This document shows, in pieces, positions 47,298 through 57,247 of a stretch of 64,000 bases of DNA (within the stretch, counting starts at the first letter, position 1; each line of letters begins with the position of its first letter). Source of the stretch: Rehmannia glutinosa (Eukaryota; Streptophyta; Magnoliopsida; Lamiales; Orobanchaceae); contig CM071930.1 in assembly GCA_016081115.2 (NCBI GenBank), positions 48,831,335-48,895,334 of the forward strand, written 5' to 3'. The position numbers were made by a program, and so were the translations under genes. Below the pieces are notes generated by a model. The model was not told where the DNA came from. It ran no database searches and saw only the letters and a program-made list of their open reading frames with translations.

Positions 47298-49699
47298 GAT
47301 TTGTATATTGTATGAGTTGCATGTTTTATTAATTGTTTATGTGTTTGCAATTTTTTTGTGATGCAATTAATTGAGTTGATGTGATATGAATTATCATGTG
47401 TTGGGAATGAATGGACATTGACATACGGGTGCTCATATATGTGAATGTTTATTGTTTTATATTAATATTATTTGTGGGGGTTAATTTTTGATAATAGTGG
47501 TAATTCGGTATCCTCACTTATTTTTTATTTTTCTAGATTAATGTAGTAGGCTTTGAAAATATGTACTTTTTTTATTTTTCGAGGAATGTATTTATTAAGC
47601 CGATTTTGGAGGCTATGTAACATCAATTTTACGAGAATATTTTTTGTTTTACCACAATAGGTCTAAATTATCTCCACATGATGCACGATCTGTTAATGTC
47701 GCCCATGGGGGCTATTTTTTCATAATTACTTATATTGCATGGTTGCATTCATGATTTATTTATGGAAATCGATAATTTTATTCATGGATCAGTAATTTTT
47801 ATTGTGATCTTCAATTCAGTGGGAGATGATTACTAGCCTTGGTGGCAAGGCAAATTTTAGATCTCATTGAATTTAAGAAAATAATAAATATTACTTGGAT
47901 CCAAAATAAATTTTTTAGATCAGTATCTAATTGATTGCGCAATTTATTGAAAAGTGTTTAGACCAAACTTACCAAATTTAGTTTAGCCAATTTAACATGA
48001 AAATAGACATAAGTATCCAGTATTGTCGCGACTTAGATGCGGACAATATTTTTTTGGATTAAAGAAAGTATTTGCTCTTTATTTGTTTAAGTCGCAAATG
48101 TAAGAACTTAATTGCCCAAAATAATCATAGTTGAGATTCCGATGATACACTTACGGATCAAGAATTAATTTTGCACTTTAATTTATTTAAGCTGCAAATT
48201 TAATAAAAGTATTTTTGGAATATGAGCTGACTCCCAAGTAAATACTATAGTTATCCAAATTTGCTATTTGAGTTGAATTAAGGATATCACTAACTTGTGT
48301 TATTATTAATGAAAATCGCCTATCTAGAGGTTGTTTATAAAAAATTGAGAAATACACAAGTGAGTAAACTTGTCGCTTGTGGTGACCGACATAAACCAAC
48401 TCAGTTGAATGTTGGGACAAGCATAGTGTAGCTTGACGAGAGCAAAAGCTAAAACTAGAAGAATAAACTGATCCATAAAGTGACAATGTGTGTCACTTTA
48501 TTGAATGAGGCAATTAACTATCAACAAATATTAAGTGCACTTATGAGATTAGTAACTTTGCTCGTAATTGTAATGAGTTGAAGGTTGGCAATTTAATTAC
48601 TCTCTTATTTTTTCGCTAATATCTCCAAGTCTCTCCATGGGTGGATTGTAGATATTGGTTTACTTAGCATGTGGTTGAGATTGAGCAAATGTGTATGACT
48701 ATTATCGAGTTGTACAGCTATACATCTCACAAGAGGAGGCTAAAGAGGGTCACCTCAAGCTTAATAGTTGGTGTGATCAACTTGATGCGTCGATGTACTC
48801 TTATTTTGACAAATGCACTTGTAGAATATTTGTTGAGTGAGAAGACTTTGTGATGCTTGGCTTTAGATAGTATTTCTTTTAAGTCTTCTATTGATATTGT
48901 GGCACGTGAGGTTAGGAGGACGACTATATTAGCTCGAGGAGGCTTTATTGTCTAACTCTCTAAGGTCAATCTCCCTTTGCATATTTGTTTCTAGCGGGAT
49001 AAGCTTAGTGGAAGAATGTAAGATGACTACTTTTCCTTTAAATCTAAGTCCACTGAATTGAGTGCAGACTTATGAGTGTGAGGCACAAATTAATGCATCA
49101 TATTTTCCTTTATTGCTATTTAAACTATAAGTTAGTACATTCCCACTCTCATCAGTTAGAAGTGCCAAATTGTTTTCAGCGATTCTTAATAGATGGAGAT
49201 GTGTTAATAGGGAGCGGTAATAGTGTGTCTAATTAGTTTGGACACACATTTGAAGGAAATAAAGTTGCAGTTGAATGATGGTTCTAAACACTTTGCAGCT
49301 ACATGCGCTTGCAAAGAAGGGACAATCACTTCAAAATGGTTAGATTTATGATGGCGCAAATTGATTTGTGTATCTTGTTGATGCCTACATTATAAAATAT
49401 GTGTCTTCAAATGTTTCTTCAACCTTGTATGAGCTTTAATTTGTTAACAAGCCCAAATTAGTGAGTCTGTGCCTATGTAAGTTCGAGAATATATGTTCTC
49501 AAGTGGAGAATCAAGTCGCAAGATTTAGGTTTCTCCTCAAAGGGATTTCTTGAGCACGTGTCAGGTTAAAAGAAATCTTGAAACTATACGAGTTGCAAGA
49601 TCCTTAGGAGGCGCTCATTTCTCTAGCGAGGATGTTGTACTTTAAACTTATCTAGTATCGCTGGGATAGTGGAAGTGACACTAAGTCAGTGGGAGCTAG
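47298..49699 (+). other. Element G internal region, gag/protease part too decayed to resolve
   Basis: Plus orientation expected from the flanking LTR and RT remnants. No continuous domain recognised; open frames are short and unlike known proteins. GATTACTAGCCTTGGTGGCAAGG at about 47829-47851 may belong to gag. Confidence 0.45.
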
Positions 49700-51996
49700 T
49701 GTCTCACACACAAAGGATTCTCAAATTCCACGAGTAAAAGGAGTGAAGATGAAATACTTCCCATCATCTATATGAGATTGAGTGGATATCTTTCACAATT
49801 ACTTTTGTGGATTTTGATGAGTCGATTGAATAGGTGACTTCACTTGATGCCCTAAGTGGATAGTTGTTGCAAAGGAAAAGATGAGTTGAATGACTAAGAA
49901 TAAAGTCTAAGAGCTTGTTAATCTTCTGCCTAGATGCAAGACCATTTGAAACATGTGGTTTCGGAAGGTCAAGTGCAATATAGATGGGTTGATTAACATG
50001 TGTATAGCTCGACTAAGGACGAAATGTTTATGCCTGTTAGAAGAGCATAAATATTTTGAGATGTCCTCCCTAAGTGGTGAGATTGCGTCAATTCGCCTGA
50101 TATGTTATCTATTATAGCCACTTTCGTCTATGTTTGTCCTGGATGATTGATGTTGACATAGTTCAGTGAAAGTTGAATAAGGAGATCTATGTGGATCACC
50201 CGATGAATTCAAGAAATGTAGTAAGAGTGCATTGATTGTTTATCAAGAAGCTCCGGATGTGACTTGAGTCGTCATTGATTTCATCGAGATATCATTTTGG
50301 TAGGCCTACGATGGTCAATTAATTCATTGAAAATATGTAAGAGTTGTATCTCTATGTATGTGGCAAAAATGCGATGACTGGAAAGAACATTGAGTTATAG
50401 CTGCTTAGTGATAGCTGTGTTTACACTCCATGGTCAAAGATCATATTCTTACTCAAGAAACAATATCTTCGGAAGAAGAAAAGAAATGCTAGCTAGTTTA
50501 TGTAATCATTGTCGAATGTTTGATGTGTGCTATATGCATACTCAATAAGTCATGTACTTAGGAGTGTGAATGGTGAGTGGATATCAAAGTGATTCATGCA
50601 TTATTGTGATGCCGACATGTGGATACTTAGATATCGTAACAAATTTGCCTATTATTTTCTATAGACAAATTTGGCATCTTGAAATGATGCGCATTGCGCG
50701 AACATCCATGATGTATGTTGTTGTCTTTGTGAGAGTAAAACCACTTTGGTGTATGGTTTGGGCTCCAAATATGGTTGGTAGACCAAACATACTTACTCGA
50801 GGATTTACTTCACTTAAGAGTGTTTGCGCATAGTTAAAATTGTAATTAGGCATACTTCTACGAACAGTGTGGGCGCTCATCCCTTTTATGAGCCTTTGTT
50901 TGGAGATATGCTCCGAAGGCATGTGAGTTATTAGGGATTAAGTAGAATTGGCCTATGAGAACATATTGTGATTAATGAGATATGTTGGATTCTCATTATG
51001 TGTTTGGTACTGAATTAGTGAGTTGTCACCAGGCTTTGATTGGCCCTCTCACACAGGCAATCGCCTTGGCACTAAAAGAGCGAGCATGATGAGACTTAAA
51101 AAATTGTGTCGCGTAAGGAGGTTTGCGAATGATCGCCTTCACGCTAGAGCAGTGAGGAAGGTTAATAAGTATAATTAACAGTCGTCTTAACTAGAGGTTA
51201 AGATGAGATCCTAGTTGATCGATTATGAAGTATGTTCAAACTTCATAAAAACCTATTTGTAGTCGAATGTATGAACTATCTATGACACTTTGGGAGTAAC
51301 TACGATTAGTACGCAGCTCGGGCGCTTGAATAGTGACTGGACTAAGATTTGTATGATGTCTAGAGCGTGACATGCCTAAATTCAGCGGGAGCTCCATCAT
51401 AGCATGTATTCTTACTACATGTGCTTTGAGACGACTGCCTATGGGAAGTGACTGAACGGGTCCCTGCTTCGTCACTGTGTGAGCCCATATTATTTTCTTG
51501 TACCCTTTGAGACTTTGGACCATGTCATGAGGTGTAAGCTTGATGACGCTACTTTAGCATGTATCCAATTGCTATGTGTGATTCGGTCTATCGGAGCATG
51601 TCTATGAAAGTTGTCAAGACCAAGCTAATTGGCATGTGGGACCGAGGAAGAATTAAGTTGGTAACGCAGTTATGTTCTATGATTCGACTATGTCGAAATG
51701 TGTTTGACTAGTCATGAATATAGAAACATATTTGAGTGAGTCGAGGATGCTCTATTTATTTCATTGAGGGATCTAGAGATGATTAACTGGGTGCGACCAC
51801 TTGGTTTGGGGTACACAACGAGTTATTGAGTTGTAGGGTTATGTTGGTTTGGTGATAAGTTAATATAACTCTCCTCACCTTTACTTTCTTGCTTGGTCGC
51901 ACGCCTTATTCCCTGTATGAAAGAAGATACGTAAGATGAGAATTATGAGGATGTGATTCGAATGAGACGAGTCAAATATGTATGAGTGGGAGATAT
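49700..51996 (+). pseudogene. Element G RT/RNase H remnant
   Basis: Near 49856-50030 the reading WIVVAKEKM, ELVNLLPRCKTI, NMWFRKVKCNIDG matches the first block of Copia RT (W..A..EEM, ELV.LP.GKKTI, KWV.K.K...DG) with stops inside. KLNKEIYVDHP at about 50166-50200 matches the LNG..EEVYMEQP block. QSDSCIIV near 50580 and following may be RNase H. Stops occur every few dozen codons. PPT-like GAGTGGGAGATAT at 51984-51996 adjoins the 3' LTR. Confidence 0.7.
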
Positions 51997-52508
51997 TGGA
52001 TGCAATTAGGTTGCATCCATATTTCAGATAATAGGGAGTCTTATTTAGAAGAGGTTTATCTAGAAACCTCTCTGATTAGGATTCTAACTGGGATATGGGA
52101 TTGAGATATATATTGATATCTCTCTCTACAATATCAGTTCAACTGAAAACACCATTCCCCAATGAAAAGAATAATTTCTCTCCTAAAATTTCTCTCTATG
52201 GTTTTATTCTTGGAGCATCACCAAAATTCTCCAAGGGCTTAAGGTGTGCACATCAAAGTAAATAATTCTAGTAATTGTTTACACCAACGAGAAAGACAGT
52301 TCGTGATCTTGTTCGTGGTTCAACCAATCTATGGAGTTTGTTCGTTGTTGAGAAGGCTTATAGATAGTTTATTCATGGATCAAAAGGAGGCTCGTACACG
52401 GGCTCAATCTTGGCTATGTGGATCGATGGTTCCGTTGCAAATAGGTATACTCGATCCACCTTATATGTGCAAATATGTGATTTAGATATTGACTCATATT
52501 TGTTAATA
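51997..52508 (+). repeat. Element G 3' LTR
   Basis: 512 bases, TGGATGCAATTAGG to TTTGTTAATA; the final CA is changed to TA. Pairs with 31523-32052 with a ~20-base deletion near 52348. Confidence 0.92.
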
Positions 52509-52601
52509 GTTACTATAGCATGTCAGACAGATGGGATATATATATATATATATATACAACTCGTATTCACCTAATTCGGCACTCAATTGCACTGTGTTTT
52601 G
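52509..52601 (+). repeat. Right copy of the duplication flanking element G
   Basis: GTTACTATAGCATGTCAGACAGATGG, a short (AT)n run, CAACTCGTATTCACCTAATTCGGCAC to GTGTTTTG. Compare 31411-31519. Confidence 0.9.
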
Positions 52602-53095
52602 TATATTCACCAAAAAGTAGATAGATTACATCAATACTCCTTCATCTTCTTTTTTAACTTTCCTCCACCCGGACCCTCCTCACCCTCTTTTCCTAATATT
52701 CTAAAAATCAAGTCATGGAGCATAGCTCAATAGTCTGACCAATTCATGATAAGTGTCTAGCAGTGGTAGGGTGGAGGTTTGAATCCGGTTGGATGTCTAG
52801 GCGACGTTCAGTTTGAAGTGATATTCGTTGGGCTTAGATAGTCCGAGGACTATTTACTTGCTCTACATGGACTCTGTGGCGGGGTCGGTGAGGGCGCCAA
52901 TGATGGAATGTAATCCAAGGAAAAAAAATAGATCAGTGGGTGACCTAATCTTTTAATCGGTTTGTGGTTTAATCACTGATCCACCCCGTCTAAATGAAAA
53001 TTAATTATATTATTATATTATATATAAAATATGAATATAATATGATAATTATTATTTAACATATTTCAAAGATAAAAGAAACATAAATAACAAAC
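52602..53095. other. Stretch with no recognised gene
   Basis: Mostly AT-rich. 52700-52930 contains TGGTAGGGTGGAGGTTTGAA and GGCGGGGTCGG and may be an old degraded repeat; no ORF or TIR found. Confidence 0.45.
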
Positions 53096-53104
53096 TAAAA
53101 ATTA

Positions 53105-53223
53105 GGAAAATTTGGAAAAATGCCACTTTATCATCATTTTTTTGGAAAAATGCCACCCAACCTAAATCATTTAAATTATGCCACCCTCACCCCTATGAAA
53201 TGTCCAACTTACCCCTTTGCTCA
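53105..53223 (+). repeat. MULE left terminal inverted repeat
   Basis: Pairs with 55985-56098 as inverted repeat. Contains a GGAAAAATGCCAC word twice. Confidence 0.9.
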
Positions 53224-53899
53224 ATTTTTTTTAATTTACCTTGTTCCTTCCTTAAACCCAACTGACCCACATACTTCATCTTTCAAGAAAATTTCTTCAT
53301 GATTCTCTCCTCTCCTCTGAAATTATAGCATTTTCCGGCCAGGGTGGACGACATTGTTCCCGTCTCGGCTATTTTTTACGGAAGAGTTCAAGCAGAGGTA
53401 TTTTTCGCAAGCAGGGTGGACGGAATAGCTCATTTCAATCTGGGTTTTTTTTCCGCGATCTCATTTATGGGTGCATTTCAGGAGTTCAAGTAGATGTGTC
53501 CTACTTTTCAGCTAGTTTATATTCGAAAATATGGAAAGAGGTTAGTCTTATTTTTTGATTAATGTTTGGCGTTAATTTGGTCATTTTTCATTTGTAAACT
53601 ATTGTCAAAAGCGCAATGTAGTTGGTGTTATGGATTGAATAATTTGTAATTATTTGTATTTTAGCACATGTAGTGGTTTAGAAGCTGAAAATGTGATGAA
53701 ATTATAGAATTAAGTCGATTTTGTTAAAATTTGTCATGTACATCAGTTGGTTGTCTATTGTCTGGTATATAGTCAATTTTATGGTCGTTGTGTGGTCGGT
53801 ACTTATATTCAGTGTATGGTTGCAATCGGTTCGTTGGTCAGTTGTGTGGTCGTTGGCTTTATAAATTTATGATTTCAGTTTGTTACTGTATTATTTCAG

Positions 53900-54030
53900 G
53901 TCCTGGTTCAGACCCAATACTAATTTTTCGGGATGATGCATGGGAGTTCGATTCAAGTAATCGTCGTTGGTGTTTCATTGAGAAGCAAACAAAGCATGTG
54001 GTTGTCCCTGTGGATGTCACATTTTCATAA
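53900..54030 (+). pseudogene. Possible MULE transposase N-terminal exon remnant
   Basis: After a splice-acceptor-like TTATTTCAG (53893-53901): DPILIFRDDAWEFDSSNRRW, then VVVPVDVTFS and a stop at 54028. The pattern (W-rich strand, then VPVDVT.S) resembles the start of plant MULE transposases. No later domain follows. Weak evidence. Confidence 0.35.
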
Positions 54031-54540
54031 TTATTAGAAAAGGCATATCTAGTAATGGGGTTGTTCTTGTAATTTTAATATTAAAGTGCACATGAAGTTT
54101 GGGAATCCAATATATGTTGATCATCACACATTGTGCTTGTGTTGCTTGAGTTAGTTTTTTGTACTAGTACTTACTATTTTATGATTAATTAGTTCCCCGG
54201 CCTCGATATTTTTCATGTTTTACATTCAATATTCACTATTCACAGTCAATATTTTATGTTGGAGAAATAAATTCATTATGAAACAAACTAAGATAATTAT
54301 GTATATATGTTGGAGAAAGAATATAAAATTATACAGATAATCAAACTTAGAAAAATACAAAATAACTAATATTTAAATACAACTAAAATTGAAGGGCAGC
54401 AAAATCAAGTCAACTAAGGTAATCTAAGAAGTTCTAATCACATAAGTACTAATTCAGAAAACTGTTAGACTAAGAAAGATCATATATAAGATATTAATAA
54501 ATTACAATGTCTTAACGACGTAAAACAGCCTCATTATTGT

Positions 54541-54765
54541 TTATATGAAATATAATTTTCTTCTTGGAAAGTCCAGAATCTTGTCGGAAGAATAAGTGCA
54601 ACACAAGCTATCCCTGGAACTTGATGGTATCTGTCTCAAGGGATCTCTTGAATTTTTCAATATTTCTCCCATCAACCGATCACTAATAAGTTCCAGTGCA
54701 TTGAAATGAGACATGCGGAAGAGCTTGCCTCGAAAATGATCGTTTCCATCTGGAACGAAAGCCAT
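54541..54765 (-). CDS. Unidentified 74-residue ORF inside the MULE
   Basis: MAFVPDGNDHFRGKLFRMSH, NALELISDRLMGEILKNSRD and DFPRRKLYFI. I do not recognise it. It reads as a soluble, mixed-charge peptide with no signal peptide or membrane segment. It may be a captured host exon (Pack-MULE style) or chance. Confidence 0.3.
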   Translation of the reverse strand: MAFVPDGNDHFRGKLFRMSHFNALELISDRLMGEILKNSRDPLRQIPSSSRDSLCCTYSSDKILDFPRRKLYFI

Positions 54766-55984
54766 ATTGTCTTTGTTTCAAACAAAAACAACAAATAAGG
54801 TCGAAATAAAAGTCGGAATAGGGTCGGAAGGTAGTCGGTACTACAAGTAAAACGCACAAGGCCAACCACATGGTCGGTACACAATCATGAACATAATCGG
54901 AAATGCATTAAGTACATACATACCGTTAGAAAAATAAAGAAACATGTCTAATAGAATTCCAAAAAGGCAAACAACATCCAAAACCAAAAAAATCCAACTG
55001 AAAAACATCACAAATGAACTTCAAAATAATACTATCATGCTTTGAGAGAATATCAAAACGACCCAAACAAACTTACAAATACTTAGCATTATTTTTTGGC
55101 AAAAATGTAGATAATTTGACCAAAAATCCATCAATCCCATACCCATGAAAGTCCAAAAAACTGAGCAAACATGAAATTCAACGGATGCACAAACAAAAAG
55201 ATAAAAATTTGAAAGTATAAAACAATACATTTTCTGGAAAAAAATTACAAAAAAAAATTTAAAACGAAAATACAAGAAAAAACTTTAGAAAACCCTAGAA
55301 TTGAAGAACAACAGAGCCAAAATCGGATTTACCAAAAAATGTACTTGATAATGTACGCCGAAAAAAGAATTTTCACTAAAGAGAATAATCTGATCATTTA
55401 AGATGCATTATGCTGTAATTGCATAAATCTTGGTGGGCGACCAAAAACCCTAACATTTGAAGCTGTGATAATCAGTTGCTTTTTGCACAAAAAATTGAAC
55501 ATGGATTTGAATCTTTTTTTGATCAAATGGGTGGTGAGCAACGAAGAAAACACATTTACCTATAGATACTATCAATCATAATAATGCCGAACAAGGTGGT
55601 TCAAATTTGATGAGATATCAACAAGAAATTACAGTCTCATGAAGAAACATCATGCTAAAATATGCGCATAAAAATAACAGAACATTTGTACCTAAGAAAT
55701 TTGGGATGATGAAGGAGAAGACAGAGCCCAGCTGAACAATCTGCAGATTTCAAACTCCAAAACCCTCTTTCCTCAATTGGTCGGGCATCTCCAATTTGAA
55801 TTTTCGAGAAAATAGAGGAACGGTGACGAACCACTACACTGCTCCCCGTCGGCTCATCAAGGAACGCAGGACAATCGAGACGGGAAGGACAGAGAAAGAC
55901 CCAACGGAGATAACCGTGTTTTTTTTTTTGTCAAACACGTGATAAATGAGAGAGAAGTTGATTTGGGTCCTTTTCATTCTAAAG

Positions 55985-56098
55985 CAAAGGGTATGTTGGA
56001 CATTTCACAGGAGTAAAGGTGGCATAATTTAAAAAATTGAGGTTGAGTGGCATTTTTTCAAAAATTTGTTGAAAAAATGGCATTTTTCCGAATTCCCC
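55985..56098 (-). repeat. MULE right terminal inverted repeat
   Basis: Inverted partner of 53105-53223. Confidence 0.9.
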
Positions 56099-56107
56099 TA
56101 AAAATTA

Positions 56108-57247
56108 CCCAGACAGAAATATAACAAAATACCCTTTAAAATCTTTAAATTTCTAAAAGAACAACTAAAAATAACATTAAATAAAACTTGAAAACCACTG
56201 TGACCAGTTTGGCCGTTTTTGACACATTCAAACATCAAAACGGTTTTTGGGAGCTAACTGGGTTGGGCCGTCCACCAATTAACGACTGGGCTGTTTGATC
56301 CGATCCGCTTTTTAAACAGTGCCTTTTTCTGTCACTAAAAGCACTTTAAGATTAAGACGTGCATTTCCTCAAAAAAAAAAAAAAAAGATTAAGACGTACA
56401 CATAAGAACTATGAAATGTAGCATTTCTGATTTCTCACATTTTCCACGTAAGATAATTGCAATTTCCCTGAAATATATTTCTTAACTTTAACTGATCTTA
56501 CAATGGGTATTTTGTATGCTCCCAAAAAATTTATGTGAAAAGCTAAAATATAGGAACAATAGCTCCATATGTTAGAGCGAACTCACTGTGAATATCATTT
56601 AATTAAAGATTTCAAATCCTTAATGATAAAAGTATCACTCTTGTTTGGATAGTGGCAAGCTATTATGGATTTCAATATCATTTAAAAATACAAACTAATT
56701 TTCAGATTTATGGCTATTTTTCAAATCTCTCTTTAAAATTAAGGGTACTTAACAAAAAATATCCTAATTACAAAGAAATGTTATATTACAAAATTACAAA
56801 TAGCCCTTAAGTATTGCAAACACCCCCTGATATTTGTATTTACTGAACAAATAACCCCTCCCGAAGGTGCAAGTTGTAAAATGGAAGAGCTGGCTTTTTT
56901 TTGGGTAATTAGACTGAACATCAATGGTATTTTTGTAAAATATAACTTACTGCAATAACACATTCAAGATCAAAAGAACCCACCATAGAAAAAATCTTCC
57001 ACTTGCAACCTTATAGATATCAAGCAAAAACGAACAATATTGTGCATGCCACATTCCATAACCATTAGAACATTTCACATATGTATGAAGTAAAATGAAC
57101 CACTTTATATCAAATTCGCCAAGCCAGTTCAAACACAAATCTGCTGCAATAAAAATATCAAAATGCTTTCTTGCCTTTGACAATGCTTAATCGGCTGAGA
57201 AAAGGCATTGATATGCATTATTACAATAAATTGCAAAATCACACATT
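56108..57247. other. Stretch between the MULE and SDH7
   Basis: No gene recognised. Poly-A near 56370-56385. The last few hundred bases are probably the 3' UTR and downstream region of the minus-strand SDH7-like gene; a short reading frame at 56947-57183 is likely chance. Confidence 0.5.

Larger units (their letters stand above)
31523..52508 (+). mobile_element. Element G: decayed Ty1/Copia retrotransposon, split by element H
   Basis: LTRs 31523-32052 and 51997-52508; PBS TGGTATCAGAGC at 32054-32065; Copia-like RT remnants at 49.8-50.4 kb in plus orientation. Excluding H (33198-47292) it measures about 6.9 kb. The bases before the left LTR are TTTAC and those after the right LTR GTTAC, a probable 5-bp duplication with one change. 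The coding part has so many stops that no frame over 100 residues survives. Confidence 0.88.
53105..56098. mobile_element. Mutator-like element with ~115-bp TIRs and 9-bp TSD
   Basis: The left end GGAAAATTTGGAAAAATGCC and the inverted right end GGGGAATTCGGAAAAATGCC continue as similar inverted repeats to about 53223 and 55985, including AATTATGCCACC and GAAATGTCCAACTTACCC. A perfect 9-bp duplication TAAAAATTA flanks it (53096-53104, 56099-56107), which is diagnostic for MULEs. The inside holds only a short MULE N-terminal-like exon and an unidentified ORF, so it is nonautonomous. Confidence 0.93.

Noticed and set aside
56947..57183. 78-residue minus-strand frame downstream of SDH7
   Set aside because: Lies in the probable 3' UTR/downstream region, Cys/Trp-rich by chance, no family features.
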